Positions 40,710 to 49,534 are shown, counted from the stretch's first letter. The stretch is 64,000 nucleotides of DNA from Modestobacter sp. L9-4 (GCF_019112525.1 NZ_CP077800.1:2604001-2668000), one strand, 5' to 3'. The notes: generated by a model from the sequence alone, not told the origin. Numbers and translations are program-made.

Positions 40710-40729
40710 ACACTTCGGCCTTGAAGTGT
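40710..40729. promoter_or_regulatory. 20-bp palindrome upstream of the UDP-glucuronate decarboxylase gene
   Basis: ACACTTC (40710-40716) and GAAGTGT (40723-40729), a perfect 7-bp inverted repeat with a GGCCTT spacer, 80-100 bp before the start. Position and symmetry fit an operator; the regulator is unknown. Confidence 0.4.
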
Positions 40730-40758
40730 TCCGGGGGCAGCAGGTCCCACCGATCGGG

Positions 40759-40787
40759 GGACGGCGGCCGGTGCGCGGCCGCCGTCC
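40759..40787 (-). terminator. terminator of the DUF2630 gene
   Basis: Perfect 11-bp stem (40759-40769 with 40777-40787) with a seven-base loop, just past the TAG stop. Confidence 0.7.
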
Positions 40788-40794
40788 GGTCCGG

Positions 40795-41034
40795 CTACTG
40801 CAGGTAGTTCTCGACCTGCGGCTCGGGGCGGGCCTGCGCCTCGGCCGGGTCCTCGCCGTACTGGCGCTTGGCGTCGCGCTGGCGGACCAGGTCCCAGAGC
40901 TGGTCGCGCTCCTCCTCGATCTGGTGGAGGCGGGCGCGCTGCTCCGCGGTGTGCTCGGTCGCGTTGCGGAGGGCGTGCTCCTCCTCGACCAGCGCCTCGA
41001 TCTGGGCGTGGATGTCCTTGTCGTCGTCTGCCAT
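40795..41034 (-). CDS. DUF2630 family protein
   Basis: 79 residues, mostly one or two alpha helices with a heptad pattern (IHAQIEALVEEEHALRNA and ARLHQIEEERDQLWDLVRQRDAKR), then a Pro/Glu tail. The sequence fits DUF2630, a small actinobacterial family of unknown function, probably a coiled-coil dimer. The ATG at 41034 is chosen over one 11 codons upstream because conservation begins there. It has its own terminator and lies downstream of tyrA. Confidence 0.82.
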   Translation of the reverse strand: MADDDKDIHAQIEALVEEEHALRNATEHTAEQRARLHQIEEERDQLWDLVRQRDAKRQYGEDPAEAQARPEPQVENYLQ

Positions 41035-41076
41035 GCGCCCAGCTTGCCCTCTCGGCGCCGAGGTCATGCCTACGGC

Positions 41077-42024
41077 TCAGGCAGGCTCGGGGACCCAGCC
41101 CTCGACGAAGGCGGCCAGCCGCCCGGTCACCGCACCCCCGGAGCGGCCCAGCGACAGCAGTGCGGCGCGCTCCAGCGGCACCCGGACCGGACGGCGGCCG
41201 GTGGCGGCGGTGCGCACCGCGTGGCCCTCGGCGACCAGCTCGGGCCACGGCCGGTCCAGCTGGGCGCGCACCCGGTCCAGCGCGGCGGTGGTCGGTGCGG
41301 CGTTGCCCTCGACCAGCGCGGTGACGAAGGCCGGGTCGCTGCCCATCACCCGGGTCGCGTCCCGGAAGCTCCCGGCCGCCAGCGACAGCGCGAGCGGCCC
41401 GGCCTGCCCCGCGGCGGCGGCCAGCGCGGCGGCGAGCAGGTGCGGGACGGCGCTGATCGCGGCCACCGCGTCGTCGTGCTCGGCCGCGGTGACCGGCACG
41501 ACCTCCGCGCCCACGGCCAGCGCGATCTCCGCCACCCGCAGCCAGCGGCGCAGGTCGGTGCCCGGCTCCAGGCACAGCGCCCAGCGGGCGCCGGTCAACA
41601 GCGCCGGGTCGACGGCGTCCGGGCCGGACCGCTCCGTGCCGCACATCGGGTGCCCGCCGACGAACCGGTCACCGAGCGCGGCGCCCAACCCGGCCAGCAC
41701 CGGCACCTTGACCGAACCGAGGTCGGTGACCGTGGCGCCCGGGTCGACCCGCAGCCCCTCGAGCGCGGTGGACACCACCGGCAGCGGGACCGCCAGGACG
41801 ACGACGCCGGTGAGCTCCTGGGTGACCTGCACGCCGTGGTCCTCGGCGGCGGCGCGGGCCACGGGGTCCACGTCCCAGCCGGACACCGGCCGGCCGGCCG
41901 CGACCAGCGCCGCGGCGAGGGACCCGCCCAGCTGCCCGAGCCCGACCACCGACACCGGCGGGACCGGCATCGTCGGCACGGGGAAGGCCGGTGGCCTGCT
42001 GTCGCCAGGGGACGGGTCGGCCAT
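41077..42024 (-). CDS. tyrA: prephenate dehydrogenase
   Basis: 315 residues. NAD(P)-binding start VSVVGLGQLGGSLAAAL near residue 24, TDLGSVK, and GGHPMCGTERSG (residues ~123-134), the prephenate-binding motif with the catalytic His, plus AEHDDAVAAISAVPHLLAAAL in the dimerisation half. It oxidises prephenate to 4-hydroxyphenylpyruvate in tyrosine synthesis. There is no C-terminal ACT domain, so feedback control by tyrosine through ACT is not expected. It is divergent from the TadA-associated gene with only 12 bp between the start codons. Confidence 0.92.
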   Translation of the reverse strand: MADPSPGDSRPPAFPVPTMPVPPVSVVGLGQLGGSLAAALVAAGRPVSGWDVDPVARAAAEDHGVQVTQELTGVVVLAVPLPVVSTALEGLRVDPGATVTDLGSVKVPVLAGLGAALGDRFVGGHPMCGTERSGPDAVDPALLTGARWALCLEPGTDLRRWLRVAEIALAVGAEVVPVTAAEHDDAVAAISAVPHLLAAALAAAAGQAGPLALSLAAGSFRDATRVMGSDPAFVTALVEGNAAPTTAALDRVRAQLDRPWPELVAEGHAVRTAATGRRPVRVPLERAALLSLGRSGGAVTGRLAAFVEGWVPEPA

Positions 42025-42036
42025 GATCTACAGGCT

Positions 42037-42561
42037 ATGACCACCCCGCCGGACCCCGGCACCACGCTGCCGCAGAGCTTCGCCGTCCGGGTCGCCCGCA
42101 TCGACGGGCGCTGGCAGTGCGAGCTGCTGGCACCCGACGCCGACAGCGAGCTCCCGGCGCTGGAGCGGGCGCTCGGCGAGCCGGGGGCGCCCGGCTGGCC
42201 CGGCCCGTTCGTGGTCGTCGTCGACAGCCGGCTCTACTTCGTCGTGCTGCGGCACGGCCCCGGCGGGATGGTCCGCGCGCTGATCAGCGACGCGACGCTG
42301 CAGGAGTGGCTGCTGGCCGCCGAGGCGGTCGAGCGGTACGGCATCGACGTCGAGGCCGCCAGCACCGTCGAGGACGCCTTCGACCACGACGAGCAGGGCA
42401 TCCCGGGCGGTGACCTCGACGTCCTCGCCGACGCCGGCCTGCCCGCCGAGGAGCTCTCCGTGCTGCTGGACTCCGACGACCTGTGGGCCGACGAGGTCGT
42501 GCTGGCCATCGCCGCCCGGATCGGCTTCGCCGACGAGCTGGTGGCCGCGCTCGCCGGCTGA
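42037..42561 (+). CDS. tRNA adenosine deaminase-associated protein
   Basis: 174 residues, acidic, soluble. Start SFAVRVARIDGRWQCELL, and the tail rich in Asp/Glu (DSDDLWADEVVLAIAARIGFADEL) fits the family found directly before tadA across Actinobacteria. No catalytic motif is seen; it may be a TadA partner. It begins 12 bp from the tyrA start on the other strand and is followed by tadA after 56 bp. Confidence 0.85.
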   Translation: MTTPPDPGTTLPQSFAVRVARIDGRWQCELLAPDADSELPALERALGEPGAPGWPGPFVVVVDSRLYFVVLRHGPGGMVRALISDATLQEWLLAAEAVERYGIDVEAASTVEDAFDHDEQGIPGGDLDVLADAGLPAEELSVLLDSDDLWADEVVLAIAARIGFADELVAALAG

Positions 42562-42617
42562 GGGTCCGTGCGGGGGCCCGTCCGGGTGCCGGGCCCGGCG
42601 GTGCGGAGGATGTCCCC

Positions 42618-43076
42618 GTGACCGACGACGAGGCGATGCTGCGGGCGCTCGAGCTGGCCACCGCCGCGCAGGGGTGGGGCGACACGCCGATCGGCGCCGT
42701 CGTCCTGGGCCCCGACGGCGCGGTGCTGGCCGAGGCCGCCAACGAGCGGGAGCGGCGCGGTGACCCCACCGCGCACGCCGAGGTGCTGGCACTGCGCGAG
42801 GCGGCCCGGGTGCACGGTGACGGCTGGCGGCTGACCGGCGCGACGCTGGTGGTGACCCTGGAGCCGTGCACCATGTGCGCCGGCGCGAGCGTGCTGGCCC
42901 GCGTGGCCCGGGTCGTCTACGCCGCCGACGACCCCAAGGCCGGTGCCGCCGGGTCGCTGTGGGACGTCGTCCGGGACCGCCGGCTCAACCACCGCCCCGA
43001 GGTCGTGGCCGGTGTGCGGGCCGGGGAGTCCGGCGCGCTGCTACGTGCCTTCTTCGCTGCCAAGCGGGGCCTGTAG
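42618..43076 (+). CDS. tadA: tRNA-specific adenosine deaminase TadA
   Basis: 152 residues. The zinc deaminase motifs are present: HAEVLAL (about 53-59) and EPCTMCAGA (about 82-90), and the start DTPIGAVVLGPDGAVLAEAANERERR. TadA converts A34 to inosine in tRNA-Arg(ACG), which is encoded at 22124-22196. The GTG at 42618 has GGAGG eight bases upstream. The TAG stop forms part of the TAGTCT -10 box of tRNA-Ser(CGA), 10 bp downstream. Confidence 0.93.
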   Translation: MTDDEAMLRALELATAAQGWGDTPIGAVVLGPDGAVLAEAANERERRGDPTAHAEVLALREAARVHGDGWRLTGATLVVTLEPCTMCAGASVLARVARVVYAADDPKAGAAGSLWDVVRDRRLNHRPEVVAGVRAGESGALLRAFFAAKRGL

Positions 43077-43079
43077 TCT
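43074..43079 (+). promoter_or_regulatory. -10 box for tRNA-Ser(CGA), overlapping the tadA stop codon
   Basis: TAGTCT ends seven bases before the tRNA 5' end; its first three bases are the stop codon of tadA. Same hexamer as before tRNA-Ser(GCU). Confidence 0.5.
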
Positions 43080-43086
43080 CTCCGGC

Positions 43087-43172
43087 GGTGGCGTGTCCGA
43101 GCGGCCGAAGGAGCACGCCTCGAAAGCGTGTGAGGTTCATAGCCTCCGTGGGTTCAAATCCCACCGCCACCG
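43087..43172 (+). tRNA. tRNA-Ser(CGA)
   Basis: 86 bases. Acceptor GGTGGCG with CGCCACC; anticodon loop CTCGAAA carries CGA; long variable arm; T arm GTGGGTTCAAATCCCAC. A terminator follows at 43181-43215. Confidence 0.93.
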
Positions 43173-43180
43173 CACCTGAC

Positions 43181-43215
43181 GGCGGCGCCCGATCCACACC
43201 GGATCAGGCGCCGCC
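43181..43215 (+). terminator. terminator of tRNA-Ser(CGA)
   Basis: GGCGGCGCC and GATCC arms (43181-43195) with their complements (43201-43215), one mismatch, ACACC loop. It lies between the convergent tRNA and lipoprotein genes and could serve both. Confidence 0.75.
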
Positions 43216-43234
43216 GTCGTCGCGTCCGGGGTCG

Positions 43235-43777
43235 TCAGCAGTTGGCCTTGCCGTAGTCGTCGATCGCCGTGCCGGACTCGGTCAGCTCGGTCTGCAGCCG
43301 CTGCAGCTCCGGCGCCAGGCCGACGTTCGCCGAGGGGTTGGTGAGGTCCGCCCGGCCGACCAGGTCGCGCATGTCGCTGGTGGCGGTCACCAGGCGCTGC
43401 CACTGAGGGGCGGCCTCCGCCGGGGGCTCGACGGCCGACAGCTGGTCGACCACCTCGGCGAGCTTCTGCGGCGCCGTCTCCGGCGCGCCGGCGACGCTCT
43501 GCAGGTCGGTGCTGACGTCGCCCAGCAGCCCCGGCGCGTCGCGGCAGAAGGTCTCCTTGCGCTCGGCGTCCAGGTCGGCCGCGGAGGAGGCGGCTGCGGC
43601 CGCGGACGAGGCGGCCGCGGCGGACGACGCGGCCGCGGAGGAGGAGGCGGCTGCGGACGGGTCGGCCGCCGGGGCCGACCCGGCGGCCGAGGGCGTCGTC
43701 CCGGACGACGAACAGCCGACGAGCAGCAGCGCCGCGGCGAGCGTCGAACAGACGATCGGGAGTCTCTGGACGATCAT
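43235..43777 (-). CDS. lipoprotein with Ala/Ser-rich spacer
   Basis: 180 residues. Signal with lipobox ALLLVGC (lipidated Cys near residue 22), then a ~45-residue Ala/Ser repeat region (AAASSAAAASS-type), then an alpha-helical domain with two Cys (ETFCRDAPGLLG and the C-terminal YGKANC) that could pair. No family recognised. The spacer holds the helical domain away from the membrane. It is directly downstream of a Ser/Thr kinase gene (19 bp), so a sensory or envelope partnership is possible. Confidence 0.75.
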   Translation of the reverse strand: MIVQRLPIVCSTLAAALLLVGCSSSGTTPSAAGSAPAADPSAAASSSAAASSAAAASSAAAAASSAADLDAERKETFCRDAPGLLGDVSTDLQSVAGAPETAPQKLAEVVDQLSAVEPPAEAAPQWQRLVTATSDMRDLVGRADLTNPSANVGLAPELQRLQTELTESGTAIDDYGKANC

Positions 43778-43796
43778 CAGCGCACCGTAGCGGCTG

Positions 43797-45542
43797 TCAG
43801 ACCGGGACGTCGGAGTCGACCAGCAGTCGGCCGTCGTCCCCGCGGACGAGGGTGAAGCGGTGCTGCTCGGGCGACCGGCTGCCGTCCTCCACGAACGTCA
43901 CCGGCGCGGTGGCCGTCAGCGACCCGTCGGAGGCCGAGACGGGACCCAGGCTGACGGAGCTGAAGCGGTCCCAGAAGCGGATGTAGTCCGGGCGGGGCTC
44001 CGCGGCGCGCAGCGTCGGGCCCGTGCGCTCCCAGGCCGTCTCCGGGTCGCCGGGCAGCAGCGCGTAGTAGCTGGTCAGCGCCTGCCGGACCTCCTCCGCC
44101 GAGCCCTGTTCGGGCCCGGCGGGCGAGCTCGGCGCCGCGGAGGTGGTCTCCGCCGGGGTCGAGCTGGGCGCCGCCGACGACGTCTCGGGTGCCTGGGTCG
44201 TCTCCTCCGCCTCCGAGGACGACGCCTCCGACGAGCTCGGCGAGGACGACGTGCTGGTCTCCGACGGCGTGGCGGATGCCGTCGGCGTGGGCAGCCCCGT
44301 CTGGGCGGACGCCTCGGAGCCGTCGCCGTTCTGGCTGACCAGGAACAGCCCGATGCCGGCGAGCAGCAGGACGACGACGAGTGCCCCCAGCAGCACGGCG
44401 CCCCGGCGGCGGCCGGCAGGTCGGGCCGGCACCGGGGAGCGGCCGGCGGACGGCGGGTCGGCCGGCGGCTGCGCCGGGGGAGCCGCGGCCGGCTCGACGG
44501 CGGTCGCCGCCCGCTCGACGGGCTCGGCGGTGGGGGGCTCGTCGGGCGTCGCGACCAGCGGCGGCGGGGGCGTCGGGACCGGGGCGACGACCGACTGCTC
44601 GGCCCTCGGCGGCACCGCGGGCATCGCCCGGCCGCCCACCGGCCGGACGTCGGTGAGCGTCGTCGCGATGGGCGTGCGCGCGGCGAGCACGTCGGTGACG
44701 TCGCGGTCCCGGCCCGCGGCGAGCCCGGCGAGCTGGTCGCGCACCTCGGTCATCGTCGGGCGCTTCGTGGGGTCGGAGTTGAGCATCCGCATCAGCGGCC
44801 GGGTCAGCGCGCCGGCGTGCCGCGGCCGGGTGAAGTCGCCGCCGGCGACCCGGTAGAGCATCTCCAGCGGGTTCTCGGTCATGCCGAAGGGCGGGGTGCC
44901 CTCCAGGCAGGCGAAGATCGTCGCGCCCAGCGAGTACACGTCGCTGGCCTCGTCGGGGTCCTGGCCCCGGGCGACCTCGGGGGCCAGGTAGGCCGGCGTC
45001 CCCTTGACCACGCCGGTCTGGGTGAGCGAGACGTCGCCACGGGCCCGGGAGATGCCGAAGTCGGTGATCTTCACCAGGCCCTCGGCCCGGCCGCCCTCGC
45101 CGATGAGGATGTTGCCCGGCTTCACGTCGCGGTGGACGACGCCCGCGGCGTGCGTGGCCACGAGGGCGTCGGCGACCTGGGCACCGATCTGGGCGACCTG
45201 CTGCACCGCCAGCGTGCCCTGCTCGGTCAGCACCTGGGCCAGGCTCCGGGAGGGCAGGTACTCCATGACCAGCCACGGCGTCCCGCCGTCGTCGACCATG
45301 TCGTAGACCGACACCGCGTGCGGGTGGGTCAGGCGGGCGGCGATCCGGCCCTCGCGCATGGCCGCCTCGCGGTGCCCGGCGGTGGCCTCGGGGTCGCTGC
45401 CGACCGGGACGATCACCTGCTTGACCGCCACGTCGCGGCCCAGCAGCTCGTCGCGGGCCAGCCAGACCGCGCCCATCGCCCCGCCACCGAGCCGGGAGCG
45501 CACGACGTAGCGCCCGGCCACCCGGGAACCCGGCGCTGTCAC
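43797..45542 (-). CDS. serine/threonine protein kinase, PknB-like membrane kinase
   Basis: 581 residues, GTG start. Kinase domain about 12-265: GGGAMGAVWLARD, AVKQV (Lys), VVHRDVKPGNILI (catalytic Asp near 139), ITDFGISRA (DFG), KGTPAYLAPEV. A Pro-rich juxtamembrane stretch, one membrane helix (about 383-403), a Ser/Thr/Glu stalk and an extracellular domain (about 475-581, AEEVRQALTSYYALLPGDPETAWERTGP) resembling NTF2-like/SCP-type sensor domains rather than PASTA repeats. It likely phosphorylates cell-envelope or regulatory proteins. The adjacent lipoprotein gene lies 19 bp downstream. Confidence 0.93.
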   Translation of the reverse strand: MTAPGSRVAGRYVVRSRLGGGAMGAVWLARDELLGRDVAVKQVIVPVGSDPEATAGHREAAMREGRIAARLTHPHAVSVYDMVDDGGTPWLVMEYLPSRSLAQVLTEQGTLAVQQVAQIGAQVADALVATHAAGVVHRDVKPGNILIGEGGRAEGLVKITDFGISRARGDVSLTQTGVVKGTPAYLAPEVARGQDPDEASDVYSLGATIFACLEGTPPFGMTENPLEMLYRVAGGDFTRPRHAGALTRPLMRMLNSDPTKRPTMTEVRDQLAGLAAGRDRDVTDVLAARTPIATTLTDVRPVGGRAMPAVPPRAEQSVVAPVPTPPPPLVATPDEPPTAEPVERAATAVEPAAAPPAQPPADPPSAGRSPVPARPAGRRRGAVLLGALVVVLLLAGIGLFLVSQNGDGSEASAQTGLPTPTASATPSETSTSSSPSSSEASSSEAEETTQAPETSSAAPSSTPAETTSAAPSSPAGPEQGSAEEVRQALTSYYALLPGDPETAWERTGPTLRAAEPRPDYIRFWDRFSSVSLGPVSASDGSLTATAPVTFVEDGSRSPEQHRFTLVRGDDGRLLVDSDVPV

Positions 45543-45576
45543 CCCTGTCCTGCCCGCACGCCCACCGGTCCGCGGG

Positions 45577-45924
45577 TCAGGCGGAGACCGGGGCGCCGTA
45601 ACGGCGCACGTACTCCGTCTGTGCTCCCTCGGGCAGGGCGTCGTAGAGCTCGGCCAGCTCGGCCAGCGAGCTCTCCGGCAGCTCGTCGAACAGCGACTGC
45701 CAGCTCGGCGGCTCGTCGTGCCCGCGGGTCATCAGCAGCTCCCACGCGCGGGTCTGCCGGTCGCGCTGGGCCCGCTCGGCCAGCATGCCGGCGAAGTACT
45801 CGTCCCGGGCGGCGTCCTTCTCCGCGCGGGTGGCGTCGGCCGGGAGGTCGCTGGGGTCGGTGTTCTGCAGGGCCGTGACGATCGCGGCGACCACCTCGGG
45901 CCGCACCTGCTCGGTACTGCTCAT
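45577..45924 (-). CDS. hypothetical alpha-helical protein
   Basis: 115 residues, acidic and helical (PEVVAAIVTALQNTDPSDLPADATRAEKD, then ELPESSLAELAELYDAL). No known family recognised, no signal or membrane segment. GGAGGG stands seven bases before the ATG at 45924. It lies 34 bp upstream of the kinase gene in the same direction, so it may be in the same operon. Confidence 0.65.
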   Translation of the reverse strand: MSSTEQVRPEVVAAIVTALQNTDPSDLPADATRAEKDAARDEYFAGMLAERAQRDRQTRAWELLMTRGHDEPPSWQSLFDELPESSLAELAELYDALPEGAQTEYVRRYGAPVSA

Positions 45925-46038
45925 GTCCAGTCCCTCCGGTTGTCGCGGGTACACGCTGTAGGCGATCACTCAACCACCCCGGCGGTCCGTGGGCGCTCCG
46001 GACGAGGGGGAGCGGCGCGCGCCGCGGGAGCGGCCCGG

Positions 46039-46044
46039 TACAGT
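46039..46044 (+). promoter_or_regulatory. -10 box for tRNA-Ser(GGA)
   Basis: TACAGT, 13 bases before the tRNA; the same hexamer precedes the SRP RNA at 46200-46205. Confidence 0.45.
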
Positions 46045-46057
46045 TGCCGTCGCACGT

Positions 46058-46142
46058 GGAGGATTCGCCTAGTGGCCTATGGCGCTCGCTTGGAAAGCGG
46101 GTTGGGTGCAAGCCCTCGGGAGTTCGAATCTCCCATCCTCCG
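46058..46142 (+). tRNA. tRNA-Ser(GGA)
   Basis: 85 bases. Acceptor GGAGGAT with ATCCTCC; anticodon loop TTGGAAA carries GGA; long variable arm; T arm GGGAGTTCGAATCTCCC. Its 5' half is nearly the same as that of tRNA-Ser(GCU) at 22023. Confidence 0.93.
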
Positions 46143-46199
46143 CAACTGGCCGCCCCCGGCGGCCGCACACCTGGCGCACCGTTCGTCCGGCGCGTCCTC

Positions 46200-46205
46200 T
46201 ACAGT
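46200..46205 (+). promoter_or_regulatory. -10 box for the SRP RNA
   Basis: TACAGT seven bases before the RNA 5' end. Confidence 0.45.
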
Positions 46206-46212
46206 GGTCCAC

Positions 46213-46299
46213 GACCCCTCGTGCGGCGTCACCCTGTGAACCTCCCCAGGGCCGGAAGGCAGCAAGGATAAGCGGGCTCTGACGGGTGTGCGAGGGGTC
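46213..46299 (+). ncRNA. ffs: signal recognition particle RNA (bacterial small form)
   Basis: About 87 bases. GACCCCTCG at the 5' end pairs with CGAGGGGTC at the 3' end, and the apical part carries the conserved Ffh-binding loop (AGGGCCGGAAGGCAGCAAGG). It binds Ffh to target membrane proteins. Position next to tRNA-Ser and close to dnaX is usual in actinobacteria. The exact ends may differ by a few bases. Confidence 0.93.
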
Positions 46300-46372
46300 C
46301 CTTGCGTCCTCCCACAGGCTCCTCCCAGGTTCGTGCGGTTCGATCCATGAACCTTCAACCTCGGGAGTGGAC

Positions 46373-47098
46373 ATGGCCGGTCGTCGCGTCTGGTGGATCA
46401 CGGGTGGAGTGGTGGCGGTGGTCGCCGCGGGCGCCATCGGCGGGCCGCTCGTCTACGCAGCCCTCGAGGACGACGCGCCGCCCGCGCGCACCGTGCAGGT
46501 CCAGCCCGACGCCGCGGCGTCCACCACGAGCGGGTCGGCCGGTGGCTCGGCCCCGGCCAGCAGTGCGCCCGCCGCCGACCCCGCCGCGCTCGACGGCAGC
46601 TGGACCATCGCCGCGGACTCGTCGGCCGGTTACCGCGTCGACGAGGTGCTCAACGGCGCCGACGTCACCGTGGCCGGCACGACCGACCAGGTGACGGGTG
46701 GCGTGGTCATCAACGGGGGCGACCTGGCCGACGCCGACGTGACCGTCGACGTCGCCTCCATCACCACCGACACCGCCCGGCGGGACGGCTACTTCCGGGA
46801 CAACGTCATGGACGTCGCCACGCACCCGACGGCCACCTTCTCGGTGACCCAGACCGCCGACCTGCCCGAGCTCACCGGCACCCCGGTGACCGTGCCCGTG
46901 ACCGGCGAGCTGACGCTGGCCGGGGTGACCAAGCCGGTGCAGACCGAGATCTCCGTGGTCCGGACCGCCACGGGCGTCGACGTCTCCGGCGCCGTGCCGG
47001 TCACCTTCGGCGACTACGGCATCGACGCGCCGAACCTGGGGTTCGTCCGGGTGGACGACCAGGGCCAGGTCGAGTTCTTCCTGCACCTGGCGAAGTAG
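46373..47098 (+). CDS. YceI family protein with N-terminal membrane anchor
   Basis: 241 residues. One membrane helix (about 6-30, VWWITGGVVAVVAAGAIGGPLVY), an Ala/Ser linker, then a YceI lipocalin-like domain from ~75: LDGSWTIAADSSAGYRVDE, the ADVTVDVASITTDTARRDGYFRDNVMDVATHPTATF core and VPVTGELTLAGVTKPVQ. YceI proteins bind isoprenoids or other lipids in their barrel. Probably extracytoplasmic. GGGAG five bases before the ATG fixes the start. A terminator hairpin follows. Confidence 0.92.
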   Translation: MAGRRVWWITGGVVAVVAAGAIGGPLVYAALEDDAPPARTVQVQPDAAASTTSGSAGGSAPASSAPAADPAALDGSWTIAADSSAGYRVDEVLNGADVTVAGTTDQVTGGVVINGGDLADADVTVDVASITTDTARRDGYFRDNVMDVATHPTATFSVTQTADLPELTGTPVTVPVTGELTLAGVTKPVQTEISVVRTATGVDVSGAVPVTFGDYGIDAPNLGFVRVDDQGQVEFFLHLAK

Positions 47099-47106
47099 GC
47101 CGGCTG

Positions 47107-47144
47107 CCGTCGGTGCCGGGGCGGTGACGCACCGGCACCGACGG
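47107..47144 (+). terminator. terminator of the YceI gene
   Basis: Perfect 13-bp stem (47107-47119 with 47132-47144), 12-base loop, nine bases after the stop. Confidence 0.75.
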
Positions 47145-47176
47145 CGACGCGCACCGGAACCGTCGGTGCGGCCACG

Positions 47177-47182
47177 TAGATT
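47177..47182 (+). promoter_or_regulatory. -10 box of dnaX, implying a leaderless transcript
   Basis: TAGATT lies seven bases before the GTG at 47190 and there is no Shine-Dalgarno site; the transcript probably begins at the start codon. Confidence 0.5.
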
Positions 47183-47189
47183 CGCAGGC

Positions 47190-49523
47190 GTGGCTCTGGC
47201 GCTCTACCGCAAGTACCGCCCGGCGACCTTTGCCGAGGTGGTCGGTCAGGAGCACGTCACCACGCCCCTGATGAACGCCATCGACAGCGGGCGCATCAAC
47301 CACGCCTATCTCTTCAGCGGCCCCCGCGGCTGCGGCAAGACGTCCTCGGCGCGGATCCTGGCCCGCTCGCTCAACTGCGAGCAGGGCCCGACGTCCACCC
47401 CGTGCGGCGTGTGCGGCTCGTGCATCGCGCTGGCTCCCGACGGCCCCGGCTCCATCGACGTCATGGAGATCGACGCTGCCAGCCACGGTGGTGTCGACGA
47501 CGCCCGCGACCTGCGCGAGAAGGCGTTCTTCGCCCCCGTGCACAGCCGCTACAAGATCTACATCGTCGACGAGGCGCACATGGTGAGCTCGCAGGGCTTC
47601 AACGCCCTGCTGAAGGTCGTCGAGGAGCCGCCGGAGTTCCTGGTCTTCGTCTTCGCCACCACCGAGCCGGAGAAGGTCCTCCCGACCATCCGCTCGCGCA
47701 CCCACCACTACCCGTTCCGGCTGGTGCCCCCGAGCACCCTGCGCGGGCTGCTGGAGCGCACCTGCGAGGCCGAGGGCGTCACCGTCGAGCCGACGGTGTT
47801 CCCGCTGGTGGTGCGCGCCGGCGGCGGCTCGGTGCGCGACTCCCTGTCGATCCTCGACCAGCTGCTGGCAGGCGCCGGGCCCGAGGGCGTCACCTACCGC
47901 TCGGCGGTCGGGCTGCTCGGCGTCACCGACGAGGCGCTGCTCGACGAGGCCGTCGACGCGCTCGCCGCCTCCGACGCCCCCGGGGTCTTCCAGGCCGTCG
48001 ACCGGGTCGTCGAGGCCGGGCACGACCCGCGCCGCTTCGCCACCGACCTGCTCGACCGGCTGCGCGACCTGATCGTGCTGGAGGCCGTGCCCGAGGCCAG
48101 CGGCAACGGGCTGCTCGACTGCCCGCCCGACCGCCTGGACCTGATGACCCGCCAGGCGCAGGCGCTGGGCGCGGCCACGCTGTCCCGGCTCGCCGACACC
48201 GTGCACGAAGGCCTGACCGAGATGCGCGGGACGACGGCGCCCCGGTTGCTGCTCGAGCTCGTCTGCGCCCGGATGCTGCTGCCGGCCACCGACGGCTCGG
48301 CCGTGGCGACCCTCCAGCGCCTCGAGCGGCTGGAGCGGCGGATGTCGATCGCCGGCGAGCACGCGGGCCGTCCTGAGGCCGCCGCGCAGGCCCCGGCGCC
48401 GGTGCGCGAGCCGGTGCGGGAGGCCCCCCGGCCGGCTCCGGCCGCCGCCCGCGTCGCCGAGGCGGCCCCCGCAGCTCCCGCGCCCGCGGCCCCGGCCGCC
48501 CCTGCTCCCGCGGCACCGGCAGCCTCGGCGCCGGCCCGGCCCGCCTACGTCCGGCCCTCCCAGGCGCGGACGGCCGAGGCCGCCCCGGCTGCATCCACCC
48601 GGGCACCGGCCGCGCCGGCCCCGGAGGGGGACGACGGCTGGCCGGTCACCGCGCGTCCCGGCGCGATGGCGACCTCCGCCCCCGCGGCACCGGCCGCCGC
48701 CTCCCCGCCTGCCGCCTCCCCGCCCGCCGCCTCGTCGCCCGCCGCACCTGCGCCTGCCGCCCCGCAGAGCGGGCCGCCGGCTGCCGACGCCCGCACTCGA
48801 CCGGCGGCGACGGACGACGAGCCCGACGTCCCGCTGCCGCCTGAGCCCACCGACGACGAGGACTGGCCGCAGCCCACCCGCGCCGCGGCGCCCCGGCCCA
48901 CGCCCGCCCCGGTGGCCCCGGCGCCCCGCGAGCCCGCCCGCCCGGCCGCCGATCCTGCCCCGGCGCCCCGGGCCGCCGCAGAGTCCGCGCCGTCACCGCG
49001 AGGCGGGGAGCCCACCCCGCTGGTGTCGGCGACCCCGCCCGAGCCGGCTGGTGGTGACACCGCGCTCACCACCGCCGACGTGCGGCGGATCTGGCCGGAG
49101 CTGCAGGCGGTGGTCAAGCGGCACAAGCGCACGACCGAGGGCCTGATGAAGAGCGCCCAGGTCCACGACCTCGCCAACGGCACGCTCACGCTGTCCTTCA
49201 CCTCGCCGGCGCTGGCCAAGATGATGGGGGAGGACCTCAACCGCGAGGTCCTGCGGCAGTCGGTCGAGGAGCTGCTCGGCGTCCGCTGGAAGGTGGCGAC
49301 CGTCGTCGACGTGCCCGGGCAGGCCACGGCCGGCCCGCCGGCGACCCCCGAGGCGGCCCGTGCGGCCGTCCAGGCGGCCGAGAGCGCTGAGGCCGACGAG
49401 CTGATGGCCGAGCGGGCGGCCGACTCCGAGCCCGGGAGCGCCGACACCCCGGAGCAGGACCCGCACGCCGCCGCCCTGCTCCTGCTCCGCACCCAGCTCG
49501 GCGCCCGCCCGATCGAGGACTGA
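47190..49523 (+). CDS. dnaX: DNA polymerase III subunits gamma and tau
   Basis: About 777 residues. The clamp-loader ATPase core is at the start: [20 protein letters not shown], Walker [13 protein letters not shown], the zinc-binding cysteines CGVCGSC, Walker B VDEAHM, and the sensor [11 protein letters not shown] and [12 protein letters not shown]. Residues ~400-640 are a low-complexity Ala/Pro linker. The last ~130 residues ([25 protein letters not shown]) are the tau-type domain that contacts the polymerase. The linker has no slippery A-run like that of E. coli dnaX, so a frameshifted gamma form is not obvious. ybaB and recR follow, as is usual. Confidence 0.96.
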   Translation: MALALYRKYRPATFAEVVGQEHVTTPLMNAIDSGRINHAYLFSGPRGCGKTSSARILARSLNCEQGPTSTPCGVCGSCIALAPDGPGSIDVMEIDAASHGGVDDARDLREKAFFAPVHSRYKIYIVDEAHMVSSQGFNALLKVVEEPPEFLVFVFATTEPEKVLPTIRSRTHHYPFRLVPPSTLRGLLERTCEAEGVTVEPTVFPLVVRAGGGSVRDSLSILDQLLAGAGPEGVTYRSAVGLLGVTDEALLDEAVDALAASDAPGVFQAVDRVVEAGHDPRRFATDLLDRLRDLIVLEAVPEASGNGLLDCPPDRLDLMTRQAQALGAATLSRLADTVHEGLTEMRGTTAPRLLLELVCARMLLPATDGSAVATLQRLERLERRMSIAGEHAGRPEAAAQAPAPVREPVREAPRPAPAAARVAEAAPAAPAPAAPAAPAPAAPAASAPARPAYVRPSQARTAEAAPAASTRAPAAPAPEGDDGWPVTARPGAMATSAPAAPAAASPPAASPPAASSPAAPAPAAPQSGPPAADARTRPAATDDEPDVPLPPEPTDDEDWPQPTRAAAPRPTPAPVAPAPREPARPAADPAPAPRAAAESAPSPRGGEPTPLVSATPPEPAGGDTALTTADVRRIWPELQAVVKRHKRTTEGLMKSAQVHDLANGTLTLSFTSPALAKMMGEDLNREVLRQSVEELLGVRWKVATVVDVPGQATAGPPATPEAARAAVQAAESAEADELMAERAADSEPGSADTPEQDPHAAALLLLRTQLGARPIED

Positions 49524-49534
49524 CGAAGGACCCC

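Noticed and set aside
38766-40724. Open frame of 652 codons on the plus strand
   Set aside because: Antisense to the VWA and UDP-glucuronate decarboxylase genes, with no domain in the translation.
43860-45878. Open frame of 672 codons on the plus strand
   Set aside because: Antisense to the Ser/Thr kinase; Gly/Arg-rich composition only.
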